Below are positions 1 to 5,904 of a DNA stretch of 5,904 bases, piece by piece (the first letter of the stretch is position 1; each line of letters begins with the position of its first letter). The DNA is from Bacillota bacterium. Its GTDB lineage: Bacteria; Bacillota; Clostridia; Lachnospirales; Lachnospiraceae. The stretch spans positions 1 through 5,904 of the forward strand of contig JAGFXQ010000229.1 in the NCBI GenBank assembly GCA_017861355.1. The letters are read 5' to 3'. A program made the position numbers and the translations under genes. The notes below the pieces were generated by a model. It was given only the letters and a program-made list of their open reading frames with translations. It was not told the origin of the DNA and did no database searches.

Positions 1-1233
1 AGGGAAATTAGGATTATCCACCCACTTATGAGTTAAAGTCTCATCTTTATAATATTTATCAAGTCTTGGCATCCAAATACCGGTTGCGATTAAGCTATCC
101 CAGTTATTTTCTTCCTGACCATACCATTTGATCCATTCCATCGCTTCCTGAAGATGCTTGGTCTGCGAGAACACTACATTCGCCCCACTTGTATTAATTG
201 TAACTTTTTCCTTCATATAAGGCAATACTGCTACTCCGTAATTAAGACCCTCTGCCTTAGCTACATTCAGACAGGTTCCAACATTCCAGGTTCCGTTTGT
301 ACTCATAGCTACCGTACCAGTGATAATAGAACGAGGGATACCATCATCAGTTAGGCCTGCAGATAGTGGTGCAACATGGTCAACCAGATATAAATCAGCA
401 ACTTTTTGAATTGCTTCCATGCTTTCCGGCTTATCAATGGTTACCTCTGTGCCATCTTCATTATAGAAACCGCCTCCATTACTAAGCGTCCAGGGTTCAA
501 GCTGCCAGGTCAGATTTTCCACCATACATCCATACTGTGTAATATTCTGTGTATCAAACCCTTCCTCCTCCGGATGTTTGCCGTTACTATCCAGAGTAAG
601 CTTCTTAGCCGCAGCTACAAACTCATCCCAGGTCCATGCACCCTCCAGAGTTGCCGGAGGATATGCTACGCCGGCTGCATCAAACATATCTTTGTTATAA
701 TACAAGACCAGAACTTCATTCGCCGAAGCATAGGACACTACTTTACCTTGATAAGTGTAGGCAAGGCTATCTAAGGGTTTTGCTTCGCCTTCACCAAACA
801 TCGTGCTGATGTCACTTAACATTCCCTCTGCGGAATATGCAATAACACCCTGCTCCTGCATCATACCGGTATCAGGCAATTGGTTTGCTGCTGCCATGGT
901 ATTAAGCTTTGTCATATAATTTTCCCAAGGGATTGCTACTACTTCTACTTGAATTTTGTCCTGTGAAGCATTGAACTTATCGGCTACTACCTGTACATTC
1001 GCTCCTTCTTCTGCGCTACCCCACATGGAATAGGTAATATTTACTTTTTCATTCGTACCGGTGTCGGAAGTCGTAGCTTCCGTTTTCCCCTCATCCTTAC
1101 TCTCCGTTGTACTGTTCGTTGCAGCGCTTTTGTCCTCCCCAGTATCCACCTTGTCCGTCTTGCTGCATCCCGCTAATAACATACTACCAATGAGCATGAC
1201 AGCAAGCAGGATAGAAATAATTTTCTTAGACAT
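1..1233 (-). CDS. ABC sugar transporter substrate-binding lipoprotein (family 1, CUT1-like), C-terminus cut by window edge
   Basis: This is the membrane-anchored extracellular receptor of an ABC sugar importer. The 411 visible codons run open to the window edge with no frameshift. Residues 1-22 are a lipoprotein signal peptide (KK at 3-4, hydrophobic core 5-21) with lipobox LLAGC, so Cys23 is the likely lipidated residue. Residues 24-62 are a Ser/Thr/Asp/Glu/Lys-rich linker. The folded domain then shows family-1 hallmarks: a MAAANQLPD segment (113-121), LYYNKDMFDAAGV (177-189), TWDEF (201-205) and NGTWNVG (313-319). The ATG at 1233 is supported by AGGAGGA (1241-1247) seven bases upstream. Relatives are usually somewhat longer, so the C-terminal part is missing. 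The gene lies 97 bp downstream of the GH127 gene on the same strand, so co-transcription is likely, with permeases expected beyond the left edge. The ligand is not readable from sequence; an arabinose-containing oligosaccharide is inferred from context. Confidence 0.95.
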   Translation of the reverse strand, partial: MSKKIISILLAVMLIGSMLLAGCSKTDKVDTGEDKSAATNSTTESKDEGKTEATTSDTGTNEKVNITYSMWGSAEEGANVQVVADKFNASQDKIQVEVVAIPWENYMTKLNTMAAANQLPDTGMMQEQGVIAYSAEGMLSDISTMFGEGEAKPLDSLAYTYQGKVVSYASANEVLVLYYNKDMFDAAGVAYPPATLEGAWTWDEFVAAAKKLTLDSNGKHPEEEGFDTQNITQYGCMVENLTWQLEPWTLSNGGGFYNEDGTEVTIDKPESMEAIQKVADLYLVDHVAPLSAGLTDDGIPRSIITGTVAMSTNGTWNVGTCLNVAKAEGLNYGVAVLPYMKEKVTINTSGANVVFSQTKHLQEAMEWIKWYGQEENNWDSLIATGIWMPRLDKYYKDETLTHKWVDNPNFP

Positions 1234-1330
1234 AGCATTTTCCTCCTCTAACATATGATTTTATTATATTTATCAGCACTTGGCAATTGTGCCGATATCA
1301 TATCAAATGAATTAATTAGATTTTTTTGAA

Positions 1331-3286
1331 CTATCTCCCAAGGTACATCTTTTGCCAAACCAGCATTTCACCATTCTCCCTGTTATTCCAGTGGCAATAC
1401 GGTATAGCCATTAGGCTTATATTTGTCTCTTGCAGCAAAAGCTCTCCATACAATTCATCCTCTCCGATTCCGACATTGGCAAGTCTTGTTCCGTGATATC
1501 TGATTGTAGAGAGATTGCCAAACAACTCATCGATGGGTTTACCCTCCTCCAGTAAGGTCTTTGGATCTACGTAAATAGCACCCAGGTTCTCTCCGTTATC
1601 CACCTCTTCCAGACAGTAGACACAAGGTCCCTTCACAAGAGCCATCTTACCTTCATCGTCCCGCACCCAATCATTTGCGCCTACCCATCTTGGTTTGATG
1701 TCAAAATCGAGTTCTATCAGGTTCTCTCCACTGTCGAATTCTGAAAAGAGTGCATACCCCTTCTCTTCCCTGCATTCTGTCTTAAGTCCGTTCCGTCGCA
1801 GCTTTAGATGGCCTGCATATTTTGGTATCCTTATCTTAACCATAAATGGTACAGCTTCCGGTAAGTAGACCGACAGCCTCACCTTTCCGTCCTGAAGTAA
1901 TCCGGATTCTAAATTAATCTGGATCTTCCTATTTTCAACCTCAAGCTCTGCTGTTGAGGATATGAACTGGTTGATGTAGATACCTTCCTTGTCTCTTGCA
2001 TAAATATATTGTCCGAGGGAGGCCAAGGTTCTGGCCAGATTAGGAGGGCAACAGGCTACACTGAACCATCGCTGCCGTTCCGGTTTCACGTGCATCATGT
2101 AGGAATGATCCGTACAAAAATCTGGCACTACCTCCAGCGGATTAACATAAAAATACCTGTCTCCCGTCATCCCTATCCCGGCAAGAACTGTATTATATAA
2201 TGCAAGCTCCACCGTATCGTAATACTCCGCATTCTTGGTAATCGAGGTCATTCTCTGTCCGAACATCATCAGTCCGATTGAGGCACAGGTCTCACTATAA
2301 TTTGTTCGGTTAGGAAGATCATAGTCTGCTGTAAAACGTTCCAGAACTCCGCTAGAACCGATACTTCCCGTTATGTACATTCTCTTCTTTGTTATATTAC
2401 TCCAGACTGCCTGACAGGCTTCCATCATGCTGTCATCCTCCAGCTCCAGCGCCAGATCGGCCATCGCGCTGAACATATACATTGCCCGGACTGCATGCCC
2501 TTCTGCTGTTCTCTGCTGTATCGGAGGTATATGTGACTGCGAATACTTCAGATCATAATTATCAAACTCGTGAAAGAACTCAGAACCTCCGCGTTTCTTA
2601 ATTTCCTCATCGAAGTAGTTTGGTTCACTTCCTCTCTCCTCAATAAAGTACTTAGCACACTCAAGGTAACATCGTTTCCTTGTTATTCGATATAACTTGA
2701 TTAGGGCAAGTTCAATCTCCTGGTGTCCCGGATATCCGTGAATCTGTTCATCACCCCGCCCGAAGACATCGCAAATCAGATCCGCATACTTCTTCGCTGT
2801 ATCTAATAAGGAGGTCTTCCCTGTTGCATTATAATAAGCGACCGCTGCTTCGATCAAATGTCCCGCACAATAAAGCTCGTGTCCCTCCACCAGATTCGTC
2901 CATCGCTTCTGTGGCGCTGTCACCGTAAAATAAGTGTTCAGATAACCGTCCACTTGCTGAGCACGTGCTATCAGTTCAATCACTTCATCTGCAATCTCCT
3001 CGAACCTGGCCCCGCTTCCATTCTCAATACAGTAAGCAACCGCTTCTATCCATTTGTAAAGATCTGTATCTTGAAAAACCACACCTTTGCGCTCCCCTTG
3101 CATCTCACCGGCAGCGATCCGAAAATTTTGAATGCAATAAGTTGGAGCTGCATTTTCCACGCGATCATTTAGTATCTCCCACTGGTAAGGTATGATCTTC
3201 TCGGAAACCAGTTTTGAATAACTTCCGAACAGTGGATCCGTGATATGAATATCTCTCAGTTTAATCGATTGTAGTCCTTCAGCCAT
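1331..3286 (-). CDS. Glycoside hydrolase family 127 (DUF1680), beta-L-arabinofuranosidase family
   Basis: The complete 651-residue protein matches the length of the characterised Bifidobacterium longum HypBA1 (about 658 aa), which releases L-arabinose from beta-L-arabinofuranosyl ends using a zinc-bound cysteine nucleophile. The key residues recalled for HypBA1 are all present at a near-constant offset of 5-6: His136, His188 and His264 (HypBA1 142, 194, 270), Glu316 as acid/base (322), Glu332 and Cys334 in SETC (338, 340), Tyr380 (386), and the Cys412-Cys413 pair (417, 418). Residues about 1-425 should form the (alpha/alpha)6 barrel and the rest beta-sandwich domains. There is no signal peptide, so it acts in the cytoplasm on imported oligosaccharides. 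The ATG at 3286 is preceded by AGAAGGAG, 11 bases away counting from its last G. It is the first gene of the leftward operon, divergent from the LacI-type regulator. The family also includes enzymes of other specificity, so the exact substrate is open, but catalytic competence looks intact. Confidence 0.95.
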   Translation of the reverse strand: MAEGLQSIKLRDIHITDPLFGSYSKLVSEKIIPYQWEILNDRVENAAPTYCIQNFRIAAGEMQGERKGVVFQDTDLYKWIEAVAYCIENGSGARFEEIADEVIELIARAQQVDGYLNTYFTVTAPQKRWTNLVEGHELYCAGHLIEAAVAYYNATGKTSLLDTAKKYADLICDVFGRGDEQIHGYPGHQEIELALIKLYRITRKRCYLECAKYFIEERGSEPNYFDEEIKKRGGSEFFHEFDNYDLKYSQSHIPPIQQRTAEGHAVRAMYMFSAMADLALELEDDSMMEACQAVWSNITKKRMYITGSIGSSGVLERFTADYDLPNRTNYSETCASIGLMMFGQRMTSITKNAEYYDTVELALYNTVLAGIGMTGDRYFYVNPLEVVPDFCTDHSYMMHVKPERQRWFSVACCPPNLARTLASLGQYIYARDKEGIYINQFISSTAELEVENRKIQINLESGLLQDGKVRLSVYLPEAVPFMVKIRIPKYAGHLKLRRNGLKTECREEKGYALFSEFDSGENLIELDFDIKPRWVGANDWVRDDEGKMALVKGPCVYCLEEVDNGENLGAIYVDPKTLLEEGKPIDELFGNLSTIRYHGTRLANVGIGEDELYGELLLQETNISLMAIPYCHWNNRENGEMLVWQKMYLGR

Positions 3287-3316
3287 TACTATAATAGCTC
3301 CTTCTCATAAATTTTT

Positions 3317-3334
3317 AAGGTAAACGTTTACCTT
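3317..3334. promoter_or_regulatory. LacI-family operator O1 (perfect 18-bp palindrome)
   Basis: AAGGTAAACGTTTACCTT equals its own reverse complement over 18 bp and has the central CG typical of LacI/GalR operators, where the hinge-helix leucine inserts. It lies 30 bp before the GH127 ATG, inside the predicted transcript, so bound repressor would act as a roadblock or pair with O2 by looping. The neighbouring LacI-type gene is the natural candidate ligand. The core also resembles a catabolite (cre) site except at its outermost bases. Confidence 0.85.
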
Positions 3335-3340
3335 GATAAG

Positions 3341-3367
3341 AAAAAAAATTAGGCAATCATTCCGCCT
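3341..3367 (-). terminator. Possible leader attenuator: weak hairpin plus U8 in the GH127 5' leader
   Basis: Read on the minus strand, AGGCGG (3367-3362) can pair with TTGCCT (3356-3351) around a five-base loop, followed by AA and eight T (3348-3341). Four pairs are Watson-Crick and two are G-U. On the plus strand the same two positions are A-C mismatches, so the structure favours the GH127 transcript. The stem is short, so this is at best a weak or conditional terminator lying between O2 and O1. Confidence 0.3.
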
Positions 3368-3447
3368 CAGAGAATATGTCACGAAATATCTATATGGCAT
3401 TATTCGAGTTTTATCTCTTTTTCATAGTAATCTTAAAAGATATTATT

Positions 3448-3465
3448 ATGGTAATCGTTTACCTT
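3448..3465. promoter_or_regulatory. LacI-family operator O2 (near-palindrome)
   Basis: ATGGTAATCGTTTACCTT matches O1 at 16 of 18 positions, including the central CG and the whole right half-site. It covers about +6 to +23 relative to the start point predicted from the GH127 promoter, a classic place for repression of initiation or promoter clearance. It lies 131 bp from O1. Confidence 0.85.
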
Positions 3466-3476
3466 CGTCTGATTGA

Positions 3477-3506
3477 ATTATAGCACAGAAGATTTTGGTT
3501 TGTAAA
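3477..3506 (-). promoter_or_regulatory. Sigma-A promoter for the GH127 operon, extended -10
   Basis: On the minus strand there is TTTACA (3506-3501; 5 of 6 to TTGACA), an 18-bp spacer, and a perfect TATAAT (3482-3477) preceded by TGC, giving an extended -10. The start point would be near the A at 3470. Operator O2 begins five bases downstream, which independently supports this promoter assignment. Confidence 0.75.
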
Positions 3507-3598
3507 TACCTATTTTCTATTTAATGCACTATTTGTTAGTTTCCATAACTATTTCTTTCTTTTCATTGTGTATTTTCACCAAATCCTATTATTAATTA

Positions 3599-3627
3599 TT
3601 GTAAAACGATTGACATATAGGTATAAT
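3599..3627 (+). promoter_or_regulatory. Sigma-A promoter for the LacI-type regulator
   Basis: TTGTAA (3599-3604; 4 of 6 to TTGACA), a 17-bp spacer and a perfect TATAAT (3622-3627) predict a start near the A at 3634 and a leader of about 27 nt. A better-looking TTGACA at 3610-3615 is only 6 bp from TATAAT and 15 bp from TACAAT (3631-3636), so it is less likely to be the -35 used. Confidence 0.65.
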
Positions 3628-3646
3628 GAATACAATAAGCTTATCG

Positions 3647-3654
3647 AGAAGGAG
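3647..3654 (+). promoter_or_regulatory. Ribosome binding site that fixes the regulator start
   Basis: GAAAGGAG-type purine run (GAGAAGGAG core ending at 3654) sits six bases before the ATG at 3661. It decides in favour of that codon over the in-frame ATG at 3568, which lies upstream of the predicted promoter, and over the ATG at 3670, which is 15 bases away. Confidence 0.8.
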
Positions 3655-3660
3655 AGATTT

Positions 3661-4689
3661 ATGGCTAATATGAAAGATATCGCCAGCCGGGCTGGTGTTT
3701 CTGTCGCAACCGTTTCTAAAGTATTGAATGATCTGGGTGGCATAAGTCAGGAAACTACAGATCTTATCCTTTCTATCGCGAAGGAGCTCAACTACCGACC
3801 CAATCTCTATGCTCGTAATTTGAAGACACGACAAAGCCGTACCATCGGTATCATCACCGAGGACATTACTGTCTTCAATGCTCCCCCTATCATTGACGGT
3901 ATCGGATCCTGTTGCGAGGAACGTGGATACCACTACTTTCTGGAGAATCTCAGACTTTATAATCTGGGTTTCAGCCCCTTGTTAGATGTTAACGAACAGA
4001 GCAGCATAGTAAATGACGCCATCGATTTCATGATGTCGATGCAAGTAGATGGACTTATCTATTTGGGTAGTCATAGCCATAAGGTGGTCCACTTACCTTC
4101 TATCGGGGACACTCATTTCATTTGTTCCTACTGTAGCTGTACGGATCCGTCGATCCCCTCCGTACTATATGACGATAGAAAAGCCGGTTATGATGTAGCA
4201 AAGTATCTCATCAACACAGGGCATAGCTCGATCGGTGTCATTACCGGTCCGAATGGCAGTATTCATTCTGCAAAACGTCTCACCGGGTATCAGGAAGCAA
4301 TCTACGATTCCGGTCTACGTTATAATCCAAAGATGACTGCTCAAGGTGATTGGAATAGAGATTCCGGTTTTATGCTGACAGAACAGCTGCTAAGGAACGG
4401 AGTCACCGCTATCTTCGCCCAGAATGACCTTATGGCTATGGGTGTAATCGATTATTGTGTTAAGAACGGAATCGAAATTGGCAAAGATATCGCACTCGTC
4501 GGTTTTGACAACAGAGAAATCAGTACCGTGTGCCGCCCAACACTGACGACGGTGAGTCCTCCACTATTTGAGATCGGACACACCGCAGCCTCCCTATTAA
4601 TAGATAAAATTGAAGGAAAGCCTCAAACAGCCTCTGGCGAGATTCTTCTGGAATGTTCCATAATTGAAAGAGATTCTACAAAGAGATAG
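3661..4689 (+). CDS. LacI/GalR-family transcriptional regulator
   Basis: This 342-residue protein is the expected size for a LacI-family sugar-responsive repressor. Residues 4-24 form the helix-turn-helix (MKDIASRAGVSVATVSKVLN), with Val15, Ala16 and Lys20 at the usual base-reading positions. YRPN (45-48) leads into the hinge helix with ARNL (51-54), whose Leu54 should insert at the central CG of the operator. Residues about 62-342 are the two-lobed periplasmic-binding-type effector domain, with VITGP (193-197), RLTGY (206-210), NDLMAMG (255-261) and a following DIALVGFDN segment. The in-frame stretch from 3568 is rejected as N-terminal because it precedes the ribosome binding site, overlaps the promoter, and is unlike the family. 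The gene is divergent from the GH127 operon across two matching palindromic operators, so local repression relieved by an arabinose-containing sugar is the likely role. The inducer is not readable from sequence. Confidence 0.96.
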   Translation: MANMKDIASRAGVSVATVSKVLNDLGGISQETTDLILSIAKELNYRPNLYARNLKTRQSRTIGIITEDITVFNAPPIIDGIGSCCEERGYHYFLENLRLYNLGFSPLLDVNEQSSIVNDAIDFMMSMQVDGLIYLGSHSHKVVHLPSIGDTHFICSYCSCTDPSIPSVLYDDRKAGYDVAKYLINTGHSSIGVITGPNGSIHSAKRLTGYQEAIYDSGLRYNPKMTAQGDWNRDSGFMLTEQLLRNGVTAIFAQNDLMAMGVIDYCVKNGIEIGKDIALVGFDNREISTVCRPTLTTVSPPLFEIGHTAASLLIDKIEGKPQTASGEILLECSIIERDSTKR

Positions 4690-4712
4690 CTTATTTCCCT
4701 TACATTAAACCT

Positions 4713-4764
4713 AAAAACCCGGCACAGGGACCATATTATCCTCTCTGTGCCGGGTTATTTCTTA
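4713..4764. terminator. Bidirectional intrinsic terminator between convergent genes
   Basis: AACCCGGCACAG (4716-4727) pairs perfectly with CTGTGCCGGGTT (4745-4756). Three more pairs, one of them G-T, extend the stem to 15 bp around an 11-base loop. The plus-strand transcript then reads TTATTTCTTAT, while the minus-strand transcript reads through five T (4717-4713). It begins 26 bases past the regulator stop and 44 bases past the uxaC stop, so it can end both convergent transcripts. Confidence 0.9.
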
Positions 4765-4800
4765 TAGTTTATTCATCTTTATATTGGAGCAGTATCAAGA

Positions 4801-5904
4801 CTATTCGATTATATTTAGGTATTTCTTTATATTCTTATAACAGATTCCTTCTATTATCTCCGAAAGCACTGCATCATCCTTCTCATATTCTCCATCGTCT
4901 ACCAGACCACCGATATAGCTGCTTACTATTCTTCTAAAGTAATCATGTCTGGCGTAGGATAAGAAGCTTCGGGAATCAGTAAGCATTCCAACAAAATCAG
5001 CCAACATTCCCTGGCTCGCGATGGACTTCAGATGCTCTTGTATACCTTCCTTATGATCCATGAACCACCAGGCAGTGCCAAACTGCACCTTACCGGGTAT
5101 ATTATCTTCACTATAACAGTGCGGCAATGCTGAAAGAATGATATTATCCTTAGGATTCAGCGTATAGAGTATCGTCCTTGGGAGCGCTTCCATCTTATTC
5201 ATCTCGTTGAGTAGCTTGGATAAATGAGGTGCTATTGCGAAATCATTCATGATATCAAATCCCGTGTCCGGCCCTACCTTCTCAAACATTACATCATTAT
5301 TATTTCTCATCGCACCTAGGTGAAGCTGCATTACCCATCCCCGGTCATGGTATTCCTTCGCCAGAAGCATTAAGGTATAATTCTTGTATTTCTCTGCCTC
5401 GGTCGGAGTTATCTCGTAACCGTCACGTCTCTTATTGAAGATCTTTCTAACCTCATCATCGCTGGTTGAAATGTATTCCAGACTCTCCAGAGAATGATCC
5501 GAGATCTTACACCCAAGCTCCTGAAAGAAGTCCATTCGCGCCTTCAATACGACTAGCAAATCATCGTAGCTGTCAATCCGGGTTTTTGCGCTTTGTGATA
5601 ATTGTTGAATATATTCATTGAAACCCTCCTTCCGGATGCTTAATGCTTTATCCGGGCGGAAGGTAGGCAATACATCAAAATCATAATTCTTCTCTGCAAT
5701 GAGTTTATGATAATGCAGATCATCGGCTGGATCATCGGTAGTGCAGATCAGTTTTACTTTAGAGCTTTGAATGCAGGTAACCGGAGATAAGGACTCCTCG
5801 GTAATCTTACGGTTACAGAAATCATAGATCTGCTTCGCATTGCTTTCCTTCAAAGGCTCTTTAACCCCAAAGAACTGCTTAAGCTCCAGATTCGTCCAGT
5901 GATA
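4801..5904 (-). CDS. uxaC: Uronate (glucuronate/galacturonate) isomerase UxaC, N-terminus beyond window edge
   Basis: UxaC is a cytoplasmic amidohydrolase-superfamily enzyme that converts D-glucuronate to D-fructuronate and D-galacturonate to D-tagaturonate, the first step of bacterial uronate breakdown. The 367 visible residues begin at YHWTNLEL and align to E. coli UxaC (470 aa) with an offset of about 102. His195 in MQLHLGA and Asp310 and Arg312 in LTDSRSF correspond to E. coli His297, Asp412 and Arg414, as I recall that numbering. CTTDDP (54-59), FRPDK (82-86), NNND and GPDTGFD are also conserved. The N-terminal HxH metal ligands lie outside the window. A TTG at 5853 is not the start: homology continues unbroken upstream to the edge, so the true start should be about 300 bp beyond it. 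The gene is convergent with the regulator and separated from it by a terminator, so it belongs to a different transcript whose promoter is not visible. Confidence 0.98.
   Translation of the reverse strand, partial: YHWTNLELKQFFGVKEPLKESNAKQIYDFCNRKITEESLSPVTCIQSSKVKLICTTDDPADDLHYHKLIAEKNYDFDVLPTFRPDKALSIRKEGFNEYIQQLSQSAKTRIDSYDDLLVVLKARMDFFQELGCKISDHSLESLEYISTSDDEVRKIFNKRRDGYEITPTEAEKYKNYTLMLLAKEYHDRGWVMQLHLGAMRNNNDVMFEKVGPDTGFDIMNDFAIAPHLSKLLNEMNKMEALPRTILYTLNPKDNIILSALPHCYSEDNIPGKVQFGTAWWFMDHKEGIQEHLKSIASQGMLADFVGMLTDSRSFLSYARHDYFRRIVSSYIGGLVDDGEYEKDDAVLSEIIEGICYKNIKKYLNIIE

Larger units (their letters stand above)
3287..3660. other. Divergent control region between the GH127 gene and the regulator gene
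   Basis: This 374-bp gap encodes no convincing protein. From left to right it holds the GH127 ribosome binding site (3297-3305), operator O1 (3317-3334), a U8 tract and weak hairpin on the minus strand (3341-3367), operator O2 (3448-3465), the leftward GH127 promoter (3477-3506), an AT-rich stretch with nothing recognisable (about 3507-3598), the rightward regulator promoter (3599-3627) and the regulator ribosome binding site. The GH127 leader would be about 184 nt and the regulator leader about 27 nt. Confidence 0.85.

Noticed and set aside
154..1258. Plus-strand open frames at 154-354, 406-774 and 1061-1258
   Set aside because: They lie opposite the continuous substrate-binding protein frame, have Cys- and His-rich compositions typical of antisense translation, and resemble no family.
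2009..3195. Plus-strand open frames inside the GH127 gene (2009-2200, 2858-3172, 2965-3195)
   Set aside because: They are antisense shadows of a conserved, complete enzyme gene and overlap one another.
3497..3510. GGTTTGTAAATACC as a third operator
   Set aside because: Only the outer GGT/ACC arms match; the central CG and the inner bases are absent, giving 7 of 14 matches. It overlaps the -35 of the GH127 promoter, but support is too weak.
3568..3660. In-frame N-terminal extension of 31 residues on the LacI-type regulator
   Set aside because: It overlaps the predicted promoter, lacks a ribosome binding site, and LacI-family proteins begin close to the helix-turn-helix; the ATG at 3661 has a good AAGGAG six bases upstream.
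3592..3933. Minus-strand 113-codon frame over the regulator's start
   Set aside because: It is antisense to the conserved helix-turn-helix coding region and runs into the regulator promoter, with no family resemblance.
5851..5853. TTG codon as the start of uxaC
   Set aside because: Clear UxaC homology (YHWTNLELKQFFG) continues upstream in the same frame to the window edge, so the gene is simply cut by the edge.
1..5904. CRISPR arrays, insertion sequences, tRNA/rRNA genes, phage or toxin-antitoxin genes
   Set aside because: No spaced direct repeats, transposase motifs, terminal inverted repeats or structured RNA gene signatures were seen; all large open frames belong to sugar-metabolism families.

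Overview
The window looks like a carbohydrate-use island from a low-GC Gram-positive anaerobe, most likely a clostridium of the Lachnospiraceae type. The support is strong AAGGAG/AGGAGG ribosome binding sites, moderate-to-low GC, a Gram-positive-style lipoprotein sugar-binding protein with a charged Ser/Thr-rich linker, and a cytoplasmic GH127 enzyme next to its own LacI-type regulator. The genus is inference; no rRNA or other marker is present.

Layout from left to right: (1) positions 1-1233, minus strand, an ABC sugar-transporter substrate-binding lipoprotein cut off at its C-terminus by the window edge; (2) 1331-3286, minus strand, a complete GH127 (DUF1680) beta-L-arabinofuranosidase-family enzyme; (3) 3287-3660, a 374-bp divergent control region with one promoter facing each way, two copies of a palindromic LacI-family operator with a central CG, and a weak hairpin followed by eight U in the GH127 leader; (4) 3661-4689, plus strand, a LacI/GalR-family regulator whose true start is 3661; (5) a strong bidirectional terminator at 4713-4764; (6) 4801-5904, minus strand, uronate isomerase uxaC, missing about its first 102 residues beyond the right edge.

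Proposed working (inference): GH127 and the binding protein form one leftward operon, probably continued by permease genes beyond the left edge. The divergent LacI-type protein represses this operon by binding just downstream of the GH127 start point (O2, about +6 to +23) and again in the leader (O1, about 30 bp before the ATG). The lipoprotein would deliver an arabinose-containing oligosaccharide, and the cytoplasmic GH127 enzyme would release its terminal sugar. UxaC would feed galacturonate or glucuronate into central metabolism. Together they point to use of pectin, arabinan or plant glycoprotein sugars. No mobile element, CRISPR array, tRNA or rRNA is visible. All four proteins belong to known families; the most notable content is the regulatory architecture of the divergent region.
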